From positions 1 to 40,249 of the forward strand of contig NMRA01000844.1 of assembly GCA_002633005.1 (NCBI GenBank): a stretch of 40,249 nucleotides of DNA, read 5' to 3'. The position numbers were made by a program, and so were the translations under genes. Of the stretch, positions 12,020-23,783 are shown in pieces (the first letter of the stretch is position 1; each line of letters begins with the position of its first letter). The notes beneath the pieces were generated by a model that saw only the letters and a program-made list of their open reading frames with translations, did no database searches and was not told the DNA's origin. The stretch is from Phoronis australis (taxonomy: Eukaryota; Phoronida; Phoronidae).

Positions 12020-12231
12020 CTGCAATATGGAACGGGCAATATACAGCATAATAAATACTTGGTCTAGTCTAGTCTGCAATATGGAACGGGCAATATACAG
12101 CATAATAAATACTTGGTCTAGTCTAGTCTGCAATATGGAACGGGCAATATACAGCATAATAAATACTTGGTCTAGTCTAGTCTGCAATATTGAACGGGCA
12201 ATATACAGCATAATAAATACTTGGTCTAGTC
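12020..12231. repeat. 54-bp minisatellite, four units
   Basis: Three full units and one 50-bp unit of a 54-bp sequence starting ctgcaatatggaacgggc and ending ggtctagtctagt. They are nearly identical; the last has attg for atgg. Because 54 is a multiple of three, open frames run through the array on both strands, repeating an 18-residue unit. No homology suggests real protein. Confidence 0.95.
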
Positions 12232-14925
12232 ATAATCTTACACCTCTAGACAGCGTCAAATTTTCGAAAACGATTGTGCTACCAAAACGTGCCCACTTAT
12301 CAAACTCGAAGCGCACATATGATATTTAGATAAAACGTTTTTTAAAATAATTTTAGATCAGGGAATTCTGATTCAGGATTATGACAGTGATGACTTTAAT
12401 TAAATGGTCTACCTGATTTCTTACACAAATCCGTGAAATTTACGTAGATCCGTAGAATATTAAGTACAAAACAAACTTGCTGACATATTGTGACTGAAGC
12501 ATTTTGGAAAAATAAAGTTTGTCATGTATTAGCAATGATAAATGCAATGTTATCCATTTTTAGGTTTTAGATGTCCAAACATTTCATAAAATTTCGTTTA
12601 ACCTTTGGTGCGCACGTTTTATCGACTGGGCCAAGCAGGAATGGCTGGGTCAGTGGGAGAAGTTTTAATTCTACTAGCGTCTTATGTCTTCAAAAGGTTA
12701 CTTGGAAAGTTAGAACAGATTACAATTCATAAAAAGATGAAGACCATTGTGCGATGTATTTATTCGTACTATGAGAATATAACCAACAGCACAGAGTGGA
12801 CTTCTGATGTGGCAATGCATTAAGTATGGGTTCGATATATGTTAATGCTTTCACTTGCTGTTGAACTCCAATGATGGTGTCAGACGATGGACTGTGGGTT
12901 TGTTTAAAAGGTAGCTATGCTTTGAGATTGTAGGTAGATGGAAAGTGAATAATCAAATCCAATAATTAATTTATTATACGATAACCCCTATTTAGACAAG
13001 TGAAACCTATTGTTAATTAAGTAATCAACTACAAATAAGAGTAACTACGCTAGCGCTCTCTTTAAAGATTACTTTAATCAATCAACCAAAATAATCAAAT
13101 GTCTTATCTGCTATCCAAGCTAGAACTCTCCACTTGTTGGATGTCTGTCCTGTTGGTGAATCTTCGAACTACAAACAATGTATAGCGACAGTGTACTTGC
13201 TGGTCACCGTCTCTGGTGATGCAACACTTGCTTGCAATTTCTTCTACCCGCGATTCTTGCTAGTCACAGTCTCTGCCTGATGACGCAACACTTCAGGTAG
13301 TACCTTACTACCCACAATGAAAGGGGCAAGCTCTTAGTTAACTTCCTGTTCGTTAACATGTGCCCTTACCATGATCCTTTCTAGAATCTACCACGAGATG
13401 GCTCTGTCGTACAATTGCTTCTGTACACTGTAGCAAGTCTTTATGCTTCAACTACTATAGCGCATCTAATTATCTTGTTGATTTCAGCCCATAATATAAC
13501 CTTCTACTTATTTAGTGATTGGGTAATAAAAATCACATGATCATATCCACTCGCATTATTGGCTATTACAACTTGTTCTCAGAAAATTCTAGAATTTCTA
13601 GAGTACTTTGACCCCAGAACCCGAAGTTGTAAACACCATCTAAAAGTAGATTTTGACGTTAGAATACATGTCAACAAGTCCGACCCCATGATTATTAGGA
13701 GATATGCACAAATTTTGGGCAACTTAAAATAGATCTACATGTATTACTAATTACTTAATCAATATTTATTATGACAGATTGCTTCAGCATTGTGGAATGT
13801 TGTGTAGAAATTGAATGTCTTTTTAGAATAAACATTTTGACCTTTTCTTTTGGTAAACTTTGTGAGCAAGCCGCAGAAACTTCGATACCTTTATTTCTAT
13901 TCTGTGAAGAAACAGTAGCTTTTGGGAATACGTGTTTCATAGGTAACGGTGAAACAGTAATGAACACAAGTGTTCTCTTCGAGTCAACAATAATTTATTG
14001 ATCAATTTAATAAGGATTCGAGTCGAATGTCGCAAAAACTGTCAGAGAACGTAGACCTCTTTACCGTGCTTTATACTTTTAGAAATAGTTAAAACAGTAG
14101 TATACCACAGAAAATTTCTTTAGAAATAATGGACTGTTAACTAGATTTATAATCAGGTGATAAATTTTATGCAAAATTCATTGGTCATCGGTACTCTACA
14201 TGTTTGCTGGAAACCAAAACTCACCAAAGATTTAGTAGCGCATAGTTTCACGCTATGGTGATACCTGTACGAATCAGTCCCATAATTCTATTTATTTAGT
14301 CCCTTACCTACTTTTTGGTAGAAATTGTGTGTGCTGAATTGCAGTCACGTAGTTAACTTAATAAAACATACTAGGCAAAAAGAATCTTTGAACTTCATAA
14401 GAATCTATGCCCATCTGTAGGTCGAAAGTCACCGATCAGTGTTGGACAAGAACCATTTAACAGGACTTCCTTGGACTAGTGAATCCATACACGAGTTAAA
14501 CCAACCCACATGAAAAGAGTAATATAGGGGACTTGATAAGTCTCACGTCCAGGTGAACATCTTGTTACTTGACGTGCCAGTGTAAATTGATACATACCTT
14601 GAACAACACGGACCGATGTGTAATATTCTTACTCAAATCGAACTGGAAATTATTTTTGTCGTTCCTCGGCCATGTGAAAACTCAAGATCAGTGTCTGTTC
14701 TTTGTTCTAGTGTGTTGTGGTTGCTGTCGATATGTGTAATGTCCACATTCCCGCTTACTGGCCACTATATTCGACCTACATCTTCATATTAATAATGGGA
14801 TTCCAAGTAAAACCTCGAAAAGGAAATGTTAAATACAGTTTTAGTTCTATTCCGACTACAAAAATTACACGTGAGGCCTTGATCTTCATCTAGCTCATTT
14901 TATACGATACGCTTTTCTCATACAG

Positions 14926-15122
14926 CTAAATACGAGCTGCAACTACTGAGGATGGCTATGAGTCAATGGGAGCACTTCACCTGCGTCAAGTTCAGGAAAA
15001 AGACACACACAGAAAAGAATTATCTAGAATTTCGGAATGGTTTGATAGGCTGCAGTTCCTATATTGGAATGGCTAAGATTGGAAAACAGGACGTTAATTT
15101 GCAAAGACCTGGATGTAGCCAG
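14926..15122 (+). CDS. Astacin metalloprotease, N-terminal catalytic subdomain exon
   Basis: The exon starts after acceptor ctcatacag (phase 1) and ends in phase 0 at a consensus donor, CAG|GTAAGT. It encodes 65 whole codons: the helix LLRMAMSQWEHFTCVKF, then YLEFRNGLIGCSSYIG and QDVNLQRPGCSQ. These match the astacin helix (xAMxxWExxTCxxF), the strand with GCxSYxG and the GxQxxxLxxxGC turn. The three cysteines correspond to crayfish astacin Cys42, Cys64 and Cys84; Cys64 and Cys84 pair with each other, and Cys42 pairs with a C-terminal Cys not seen in this window. The next exon's opening residues follow this end directly in family alignments. Confidence 0.93.
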
Positions 15123-16803
15123 GTAAGTCTGACTTATAACCTACCTAGGCGTTTTTTTTCTTGAGTAATGTCCCACAACACATTTTAGTTGCCAAATGAA
15201 TACGAGTAAGTCAACGTAGCCTAGTGGTGGGCGTCGAATGGGCGCACTAGAAATGAGCATGGCATAACTTAACAACATGTTGTTGCTCGGATGAATCGTG
15301 GCCCTTCTTTTTCCGTTTTTCTACTTTATTGGAAATCGTCATCACCACCAGGTCTCAGTTATTTGTTATTTGTTGGACTTAATTCCTCGTACAGTACATG
15401 CGTGTTGATGTAAAACGGAAAACCATTCGTGATCTGTGGGTATGTAAAATGGGAAATTATTGAAAATAAACACTTTTTGCAGAGAATGCATGAACACATT
15501 AACTTATTCAAGAACGAGGTTGTTGAGATTGTCAACATTACCGGACATCATGCCAGGCATTTCCTGTTTAAAGCAGTTCCAAGTAAAACACTATATGGCT
15601 GACATGGCAGTGTTGCTATCCTATTACAGACTCCACGGAGTATGCGACCGGTGATGAAGTTAATCTATTAGAAAAAATGCCACATTTTTCAATTATGATA
15701 TTATACATTTTGCTAGTTTCGCTTATTCCAAATCAATATTATATCCAACGACATTCGTGTTGTAACAATTTTAGAAACCACACTGCGCTCAGGCAATGTA
15801 CGAATTTCGTGATTAAAGCCTTACTTTCACCTACTTAGCACAAAGAATGAGTTTTGTCACTCGAAAGATATTGCTAAAATCAATACGTCTCGTAAATTAC
15901 AACCATGTATGTACTCAACGCGAAATAGTGAACCTGGAAGATGTGTATCCATTTACTAGAATACATGACTTATTATTATTATTATAATAGTCTTTTACAC
16001 ACCTTCTCATCGACCAACCCAAGTTAAGGAAAGATCATTTTGGTAAAAATCCTACGACAATGAACCAATCAGTATGAGAAATTCTGGTTCCTTTGCTGAC
16101 TGGCATATATAGCACGCAGATATATTCGAATATTTCTTCCAAAAAACGACCTCTCTAGTCCTCATTGGTTAGATTTCAAAAAAGGATTTAAAATGCTCAG
16201 CCACAGTCAATGAAGCCAATTGATATTGAGGAAGGATATCGGTCTCCAGTATTTCAAGTAATGTTTCTTTTTATCTGCTCCCCGAAGCAATGAAGATGAT
16301 CACCCTTTTTTCTGTGTTGATGATCAATGACCAACATTTAATTCAGTATTAAATGAGCAAACAACTTAACGTCCAATGTCAGTCCCAAAGAAGACAGAAA
16401 TTTCACTGAAAAATCATCGGAGCATTAGCTCTTGTTGTTTTTTTATTTTGCAAATAGTTGTGTGACTTCTCCATATGTAAGACGATCTTCTAATTTTTTC
16501 CCGTTTCATTCAGTTTGTGGAAACACAGCTTATCTGAATGAGTTTCTCAAGTTGTATTTTTAGAGTTTCTACATTTGTATAGATTTCCATAAAAAATGTT
16601 TCTTTTCTTAAAAACTTTTTAATTTAATATTGGTTTTAGCATTTTCGGATTCCTACGTGTTTGTGTAATGCCTATTTTCGATGTGAAGAAAATATTTGGA
16701 AGGTTTTTTACCCTCTTCAATCCATCTTGCTCTCGAGCAAGTCTTAACACTACAGTAAAATGCAACAATTTCGTAAAATATAACAATTTCGTAAGTTGTA
16801 ATA
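15123..16803 (+). other. Start of the 18.5-kb astacin intron, no feature recognised
   Basis: AT-rich sequence after the consensus donor at 15123, with a short (tta)n run near 15969. A tRNA-like A box (tagcctagtggt at 15219) has no matching B box. Confidence 0.5.
16760..16800. repeat. Short tandem duplication
   Basis: Two adjacent copies of acaatttcgtaa with its AT-rich tail. It is minor and has no evident function. Confidence 0.6.
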
Positions 16804-16977
16804 AATGTTTCAATTGTTACATTTTATGTAATTTTTACAGTTTACGTCGAAGGCACATGCGAGAAATGTACCATTGTTACAGTTTACGAGCTCGACGTCA
16901 TATTTCATGAGTTTGCATGATATTTGTCACACGAAGGAAACCCGTTCACACACTCCACGCCTTCTTTCTCGGATTGT
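16804..16977. repeat. Direct duplication, first copy, ending at an N
   Basis: 174 bp, nearly identical to 17055-17236 apart from two small indels (2 and 6 bp) in the second copy. It ends immediately before the N at 16978. The match running right up to an undetermined base suggests an unmerged overlap between two contigs or haplotypes rather than a biological tandem repeat. Confidence 0.9.
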
Positions 16978-16978
16978 N
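16978..16978. other. Single N, likely contig join
   Basis: The base falls exactly where the first copy of the duplicated segment stops matching (attgtN versus attgtg). Confidence 0.8.
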
Positions 16979-17054
16979 TAGTTCTTAAAGATTCATTTCG
17001 AGTAATTGAGCGGACTTTGTCAAACTGTTTGTGTATAAGATGTAAGGGGAAATG

Positions 17055-17236
17055 AATGTTTCAATTGTTACATTTTATGTAATTTTTACAGTTTACGTCG
17101 AAGGCACATGCGAGAAATGTACCATCTTGTTACAGTTTACGAGCTCGACGTCATACATGTATTTCATGAGTTTGCATGATATTTGTCACACGAAGGAAAC
17201 CCGTTCACACACTCCACGCCTTCTTTCTCGGATTGT
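17055..17236. repeat. Direct duplication, second copy
   Basis: 182 bp matching 16804-16977, with insertions ct and acatgt. The 76 bp between the N and this copy (16979-17054) do not match the sequence before the first copy, so the two flanks differ. Confidence 0.9.
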
Positions 17237-17616
17237 GTGAATGAAATTCTATCAAATGTGCCAGGTCGAATTTATAGATGCGTCTCTGCGTGTTAACATG
17301 GCTTTTGAACATGAGTAGTTTCATGATATAGTCCAAAATATACAGCGTACAGTTTCAAGTGCACACGAAAGGATTTTCCAGGATCAAGTAACAAGCTGTT
17401 AAAGCGTTCCTGCAGTCTGTTGTTGACATTTACAGATCATTAACTAATTGTGTATACGGCATTAGAGTAAATTAATTTCCTTGGTAAGCACAACAATGGC
17501 ATCGTACTGTGTTTTATTGCTTTGGAGTCATCAGTAATTGCCCTGCTCCACATAAAAGGAGCTGAACCAAAGTTAAGTCTCTGATGACGACGGGTTCTGT
17601 CTATCACCTTACTTAA

Positions 17617-19146
17617 AGGAGCTTGCCACCCAAGAAACAACCTAATTTGAATCAATTTAGATCCAGTAGTTCTACTCCATAATCACAAGTACGGTTGCGG
17701 TACCTGACACCTGACGGCAGACGAACGTGTTGAAATTATCCAATGACGTCATCGGTTTCCACCGCAGTCTGTTCAGCAGTTCACAACACGGGTTACTGGT
17801 GTCAGCTTATCGCTTGAAGTCATTGTTTAACTCCAATAAATCATCAAACTTCGATGTAAGTCTCTTAAAAATATACCGAGTTCTTATAAAAACGTGTTGT
17901 TTTATTTTGCTCTTACGGATTTATGGGTATTTGGACACACCGTAGCCTACAAAGTTCGGCAGGCCAATAAGGTCCGTAGCAGGAGTTTGGGGTCTGTTCG
18001 GAGACAATTTCGAAGTATCTTCCGTAAGATACAGACAGAAGAACCTAGATATGTGTTGTTTATACTTATGACTTTTTTAGTTCTAAACACAAAACGCTTG
18101 TTAACCTGACCAGTTGCTCGGAACCCGATCAGGCCCATCGCGGCCGGCCGGATTGACTCGTTGTTATCCCAGCCAGTGGCACGGAAACTCATTAGACATC
18201 ACGAACATACACCAGCCAAAGTTCAGTGGAAACTAAACTTCCAGTCAAGAAAATACTATACTAGTGAGCCAAAGTAATGTGTGATTATCGTTGGTGAATT
18301 AGCCACGAAACTGCAAATCTACTTCACTCGTCGAGGGCAGCGAATTAAGGTTCCGCTTTGGCCACAGCACCGTCAGATTCCCCTAACACCTGGCCGTGGG
18401 ATGGAAGTCGACTTGTTTCGAAACAGTTTCCGCCAGCAAACACTAACTTAGCATGAGCTCACACGGCCTCGGTGTCCCGTCAATTAGTTTTATTGCAGCT
18501 AAAGCCGGTAACACAGCGATTTATTCATTGCTGGCTTCTCAAATCATTTGCACTCACAAACACTCCAAAGGCATTGCAAATTGCATCTAATGTGACAAAC
18601 TTTGTTTCAGTTTTATATAAGTATTGGTTAGGGTGAGAATAATTCATTTTGAAACAGAACACTCAGTAATAAACGCCAACATGGCAACTTGCGATCCCGA
18701 CTTAGGGCGAGCTAGAGCTCATCAGTACCGACTTCGCAGGTGGATCGTTCAGTACGAACAGGTATACAGTGATGTAGAAATACTAGAGAGGCGCCGTGAA
18801 CAAGCTCAGACTTCGGAACGTATGGAGTTATTTGGTAAGCCGGAATTCGTCAGGCACTGTCGATGTCTGCAGGCCACAGACACGGAGATGTTTCACGGCC
18901 TCATACTTGCTATTCATAGCGTACATTTCATTTTTCACTACCGTGAGCCACTTCCTAAGCATTTCGAACTCTCGAGGAAGTAAAAGAACAATATACCCGC
19001 TTTCCTCGCAGCTGATTAGTTCGGACAAGCGGGAACGATGCAGCGCAACATATCGGCAATCTCTCTGCATATGAACCAATGACGTCGCTAGCGTCGTTTC
19101 TCACCTTCCTCACAGCTTAACGCGACGCCTCTTGGCAAGGTAAGGT
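17617..19146 (+). mobile_element. TTAA-associated DNA element, copy 1 (one terminus missing)
   Basis: It begins AGGAGCTTGCCACCC directly after TTAA, and is homologous along most of its length to the reverse complement of 27175-28905. Matching blocks include 17720-18110, 18190-18350 and 18600-19145. A GT-rich donor (gatgtaagtc) near 17850 and an ORF-like region (18624-18983, with PEFVRHC and DTEMFHGLILAIHS) are shared with copy 2, where the frame is broken. I do not recognise a transposase. The far terminal repeat is not found: similarity fades after about 19146. Probably non-autonomous or decayed. The superfamily is uncertain; a TTAA target is known for piggyBac and Kolobok elements. Confidence 0.75.
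18624..18985 (+). pseudogene. ORF within TTAA element copy 1, function unknown
   Basis: An open frame of about 119 codons with a natural ATG at 18680 (MATCDPDLGRARAHQYRLRR). The corresponding region of copy 2 also has an ATG (ATGGCAAATCGC) and related residues (NPDLFKSSFDED, KPEFVRE, DTEMFHGLILAI), but needs frame changes. Retention of similar residues in two diverged copies suggests an ancestral coding sequence in the element. No motif links it to a known transposase, and I cannot assign a function. Confidence 0.4.
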
Positions 19147-19326
19147 CGTCTGTTTTAAGTATGTTAAGTTATTAGACATTGTGGCGGAAGGAAATAAAAG
19201 CACGCATTTATTTGACGGCACGTTGACATGGCAAGTCAACAGTCATATGATGTCAAATCTATCTGGAATATTGGTGGTAACTACAGATCAAACCGTGACG
19301 TGTATACGTAAAAATAGGATGCCTAG

Positions 19327-19497
19327 TGTTGTTGTTAAGCTTTGTATTAGCCGCCAGGCGTCTCTGGTGTTTAACCTCTCCCCTCTGGCTGGAGGGGCGT
19401 TCCAGAGCGTCCATATTAGTGGACTGATCACATTTATTGTGTTGGCGAATATAATCACTTGTTAGGGACATTTGCGTTGTCTTTGAGCGAACTAACT
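19327..19497 (+). repeat. 5' LTR of copia element
   Basis: 171 bp beginning TGTTGTTG and ending ACTAACT, where the 3' LTR has ATAACA. It aligns end to end with 24030-24200 without gaps, with about 12 substitutions. CCTAG precedes it. Confidence 0.95.
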
Positions 19498-19499
19498 TA

Positions 19500-19510
19500 T
19501 GGTAGCAGAT
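19500..19510 (+). other. Primer-binding site of copia element
   Basis: TGGTAGCAGAT begins two bases after the LTR. Its first ten bases are complementary to the 3' end of animal initiator tRNA-Met (with CCA), the usual primer of copia elements. Confidence 0.85.
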
Positions 19511-19548
19511 TCATAAAGATCTTCGGGTACAGGCGAATAGCATTCAAA

Positions 19549-20404
19549 ATGTCAATGCGTATTAACCAACCGGAATTTAGTGGGACGAAGTCCTATGAGC
19601 GTTAGAAACAAGAAGTCTTAGCGTGGAATGAGGTCACGACCCTTGAGAAATCTAAGCGCGGAATAGCGATTGCACTGTTGTTGCCAAACGGACTCAGTAG
19701 GCATCCGTCAACAGGTGTTTGAAGAACTAGACATTGCGGTGCTCAAGGCAAATGACGGCTTGGATAAGCTCATCAAATTTTTTGATTCCATATTCGGCGA
19801 AGACGATTTATCAGATAGCCTTGAAAAATTCACTGCTTTCGAGGATTACGAGCGCAAGTATGGACAATCTCTTACTGAATTCATCCAAGTATTTGATCAG
19901 TATTACAACAGAATAGTTAAAAAGAGTATGTCACTGCCGTCCGAAATTCTAGCTTTCAAGCTGCTGCGCAAAGCAAACATTTCGAAACATGAAAAATTGT
20001 TAGTACTCACCGGCATGGACTACGGCAAGAAATCAGAGCTCTATGAACAAGCAGAAACGTCACTCAACAAATTTAAGGGTGAGACAGTGAGCGACGGGGC
20101 TGTAACCATTAATAATGGCATCAAACTCGAACTAGTGTGGTTAGTGGAAAATGAAGACGTACTCCTTCCCGCGGGTTATGCGCGCCGACCTCCGTGGCGA
20201 GGCCGAGGTTGGGGTGGTCGCGGAAGATGACATACAATGTACGCAGCCGGGCGTCAGCAATGACAGGCAACCGGATGCGCGGCCCCATAATCCGATAGGA
20301 TCAAACGGAAAACGTATGACATGTATGTGCTGTGGTTCCTACAGGCACCTCATTGCCAAGTGTCCCGACAGTTGGGGAAAATATGTCCAACACTCACAAT
20401 TCTG
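19549..20404 (+). pseudogene. Copia gag with CCHC zinc knuckle, frameshifted
   Basis: The reading starts at ATG 19549 (MSMRINQPEFSGTKSYE), meets a stop at 19603, and continues past a frame change near 19720 into the long block 19720-20230 (FEELDIAVLKANDGLDKLI, FKLLRKANISKHEKLLVLTG). That block is a typical copia capsid-like sequence. Another frame change leads to CMCCGSYRHLIAKC (20322-20363), a C-x2-C-x4-H-x4-C nucleocapsid zinc knuckle. The capsid packages element RNA in active relatives. An arginine/glycine-rich stretch near 20190-20230 lies before the knuckle. Not functional as it stands. Confidence 0.88.
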
Positions 20405-20459
20405 AACATGCTGTGCTTTTCACCGGGACCAAAAGCGGCTTAAAGCCAACTTACGCGCC

Positions 20460-20890
20460 AAGCGCAAAACTCCATAGTCCTGGACAGCGCTTGCTCTAGT
20501 CTAGGGTTAGTCTGCGGTGAACAGTGGTTGGGTAATTACATCGAGTGTCTAAGCGAGACCTACAAGCGTAACGTGAAACGTAACCCAGGCGTTAGATCAT
20601 TCAAATTTGGTAGTGGGCACAGCCTCCCATCGAGGGCCAGCGTTGAGATCCCAGCCGTGCTGGCGGGAAAGTCTGTCACGATCAAAACAGATGTGGTTGA
20701 ATCCGAAATACCACTGTTGTTATCTAAACAAGCGATGAAAGAAGCTAAAGTGATACTAGATCTAGAGAATGACAACGCTGAGATTATGGGCGAGCTAGTC
20801 AATTTGCAGCAAACGACATCGGGTCATTATTCTGTGCCAATCGTTCCATCGCGTACTGTGGAAGAGCACGAAGTGTTCGCTGTTAATCTT
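20460..20890 (+). pseudogene. Copia protease region
   Basis: The frame reads SIVLDSACSS at about 20471-20500, the aspartic protease active-site position, with DSA in place of the usual D-[ST]-G. It continues through FKFGSGHSLPSRASVEIPA and SEIPLLLSKQAMKEA, the second half of the protease of this element type. It is frameshifted relative to gag and to integrase. In active elements it matures the polyprotein as a dimer. Confidence 0.75.
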
Positions 20891-20899
20891 CAGCATCTT

Positions 20900-22000
20900 A
20901 CCGCAACAGATCGCAAGAAAGCTCTGCTCAAATTGCACAAGCAGTTTGCGCATCCTCCCAATGACAAACTCGTTGGCTTGCCTTGCTTAAAGACGCGGGG
21001 ATGTATGATGACTGTTTCCTGGATGATTTGTCTGCGATTCGGGACAAGTGACTTGTGTAAAATTCACGCAAAACGTTCCCGAAACCAGTCGTTGCGTTTC
21101 TTATGGCCAACGATTTTAATGATGCTGTTCCAGTCGATCTTAAGAAGTGGAAATCGCGCTGGATTCTTCACATGGTTGATACGTGGTCCCGTCTGACAAT
21201 CTCCGTGTTTATTGACAGAAAGAAACCATCTGAAGTAATTGACAACATAATGACTCACTGGGTTGGTGCTGGATTTGGCGTTCCGAAAGCGATTTTGTCG
21301 GACAATGGCGGGGAATTCAGTTCGGATGAAACTCGAGAAGTGGACAGTATTTTGAACATGAAACTGCACACTACTGCTGCCGGTAGTCCATTTCAGAATG
21401 GTTTGTGCGAACGCGTGCACGCAGTTACCGATAGTATGCTGATAAAGCTTGAGGATGAATTCCCCAAAACCGATTTAGCTGTGCTGCTGTGTTGGGCGAA
21501 TGTTGCTCGAAATTCTCTGCAATGTGGAACGGATTCAATAGTTATCAGTTAGTCTTTGGCAGAAATCCGAACTTTCCCAATATCATGTCTGACGGTTGCC
21601 CGCCCTTTAGGGAATTACTTACAGCGAGACTCTTGCGTAACACTTGAATGCGCTGTACGCCTCGAGAAGAGCGTTTGTGGCGTCTTATGCGGATGAGAGA
21701 ATTAGAAGGGTGTTGCGTCACAAAGTGAGATCATCGGAACAATTGTTTGAGCATGGTACTAATGTTTATTACAAGCGTGAAGACCGAGAACGATGGCTTG
21801 GACCCGCAAAAGTTTTGTTTCAAGACGGCAACGTGGTGTTCGTGCGCCATGGCGGCTTAATCGTGCGCGTGTCTCCTACGAGACTTGTGAAAGCCGGTGA
21901 GGCACTTGGCACCCAGTGTGATGATAGTGATTCTGTTTCACAAAATGACATTTCCGATCATGGTAACGCGAACGATTGTAAACCGACTAGAAACGTCGCG
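20900..22000 (+). pseudogene. Copia integrase, broken
   Basis: The region holds the pre-integrase zinc finger (LHKQFAHPP near 20930, then CDL/CKIHAK near 21050) and the core at 21103-21552. The core carries the DDE residues: D in AVPVDLKKW, D in SDNGGEFS and E in FQNGLCERVHA. A frame change after 21545 leads to 21644-21910, with YYKREDRERWLGPAKVLF and VFVRHGGLIVRV, the C-terminal DNA-binding domain. The catalytic triad is preserved, but several frame changes and stops make it non-functional. Confidence 0.88.
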
Positions 22001-22224
22001 TGTAGTGAACAGCTTAGTGCCTCGAATAGTGACAGCTGTGAGAATAGAAGTGACACTGCAGTTCGCCCCGACATGGGCATCAGGTACAAAGTCCTCCCAT
22101 CGGACGAATGGGTTACAGCTACCGTGCTAAGACGTGCGGGAAAAAATTCGAGAAAGTACAAAGACCGGTTTAATATGCGGTTAGACGACGGTGGAGAAGA
22201 CTTGAGCGTTGTGAATGTCGCCGA

Positions 22225-23652
22225 ATGGGAAACTATTGCCGAAGAAGAAGTAAATCTCGTGCTTACTCCCAAATCGCGTCAAACGAGTTTGAGTGCGTTA
22301 TTGCGAAACAAGTTGAACTTGACAAGTTGAAAGAGGTAAATGACAACGGTCAAAATAGCGTGTCCACCACCTTGGTTTTGTGGAATAAAGGTGATCATGT
22401 GCGAGCGAGATTGGTCGCCAGAGACTTTGAGGAGCAGGCGGACGTGCCGCGGGACTCGCCCACCATTGGTAAAAGTGGATTGCGGGTGTTTTTGGCACTG
22501 GCCGCTGCAAAAAGTTGGACTATCAAAACCACTGATATCAAGTCTGCTTTTTTGCAAGGTCGTAAACCCGAACCCGATATTTCTATCGTTCCGCCGCCTG
22601 AGGCGAAATGTGCCGAGAAACTTTGGAAGTTGAACCGCTGCCTATATGGATTGAATGATGCTGCTCGTCAATTCTTTGAGAGCGTGTCTGAAGAGCTGCA
22701 GAAGTTGGGTTGTACCCAGTCATCCCATGATCCCCCCTGTTTACTTTCCGCAAGGACGGTCGACTAGCAGGTATGTTATGCAGTCACATTGACGATTTTT
22801 TGAATTGCGGCGAGAACTGGTTTGACATGTTGGTCATGGCTCATCTGCGCGAACGCTTTACGGCTGGAAAGTTGGAGGAAGTCGGCCATTTGAAATATAT
22901 CGGTTTTCATGTAAAGCAAACTGACGGGAGTATTGTTCTGGATCTAAGCGACTATGCTCGCGATTTGGAAATGATTGACCTTCCTCCTTCAAGATTTAAT
23001 CACAAAAGTGACATGTTGAACACGAACGAACAAACCCGGTTAAGAAGTACCGCCGGGAGTTTGAATTGGGCCGTACAGGGCTCCCGGCCGGACCTGGCCT
23101 ATGATCTGATCGAGTTGAGCATGAAGTACAAAACTGCCAATGTTAGTGATCTCAAGCGAGCTTTGAAAGTAGTAAAAAGACTGAAAGACTGTGATTCATT
23201 TGTGAAGTTTCCTAATCTAGGCCTCGTGAGTGACTGGCAGTTGACTATTTTTAGCGAAGCTGGTCATGTGAATCTTTGCGATGGTGTAAGCAGTGTTGGC
23301 GCGAACATTATCCTTCTTGAGGGCGATAGCAATAAATGTTGCCCCCTAGCATGGGTGGCCAACAAAATAAAACGTGTGGTGCGGTCCACTATCGAGGCTG
23401 AAGCCCTCAGTTTGGAGGAAGCATTGGAGGACGCCATCTATTTGCGCAGTTTACTGGAAGATTTGTTGGGACTGCCTCCAAAATCAATTCCTATTGTCGC
23501 ATTCGTGGACAATAAAAGTGTTGTCGAGGCCGTTCATTCAACCAACTATATCAAGTGGTGTTCTGGTCATCAGCAGTTAGCGAACTTCATGACGAAGCGT
23601 GGTGCTTCGTCTGTGAACATTCTTAATGCTATCCAAACCAGACTGTTATAGA
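22225..23652 (+). pseudogene. Copia reverse transcriptase and RNase H, broken
   Basis: RT begins with RARLVARDFEEQ (22401-22436), then TDIKSAFLQG, the strand carrying the first catalytic Asp, and LNRCLYGLNDAARQFFE. A frame change near 22765 leads to the CSHIDDFLNCG box, where HIDD replaces copia YVDD. GHLKYIGFHV and STAGSLNWAVQGSRPDLAY follow as in copia. The RNase H shows STIEAEALSLEEALEDA and VAFVDNKSVVEAVHSTN, then jumps to YIKWCSGHQQ, skipping about 30 residues. That gap is a deletion in this copy; part of the missing stretch is visible at 23784-23821. Confidence 0.88.
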
Positions 23653-23781
23653 CTTTCACATTAGTTTAGTTAGTTTTTACTATAAGTTTTTCTATTCTTA
23701 TATATACCCACTTTTTACTGCCATCCTCATCATAAAAGAAAAAGGAGAGAGTATTGGTGTTAAGCTTTGTATTAGCCGCCA
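23544..23781. repeat. Copia 3' end duplication, first copy, ending at an N
   Basis: 238 bp covering the end of RNase H, the 3' untranslated stretch, a polypurine tract and the first 30 or so bases of an LTR. It matches 23822-24059 with a handful of substitutions and no length change. It stops at the N at 23782. Confidence 0.92.
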
Positions 23782-23782
23782 N
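23782..23782. other. Single N, likely contig join
   Basis: Lies exactly at the end of the duplicated 238 bp, within what should be the LTR. Confidence 0.85.
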
Positions 23783-23783
23783 A

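Larger units (their letters stand above)
9052..14925 (+). other. Astacin intron, mostly featureless
   Basis: A 5.9-kb intron starting GTGAGT and ending TACAG. Apart from the N at 9836 and the minisatellite at 12020-12231, I see only AT-rich sequence with short stop-free frames that look like chance. A 111-codon frame at 9543-9878 runs across the N and has no recognisable motif. Confidence 0.6.

Noticed and set aside
11780-12329. Long open frames on both strands with repeated 18-residue units.
   Set aside because: They are produced by the 54-bp minisatellite rather than a gene.
15215-15260. tRNA or SINE A-box-like tagcctagtggt.
   Set aside because: No B box at the right distance and no clover-leaf pairing.
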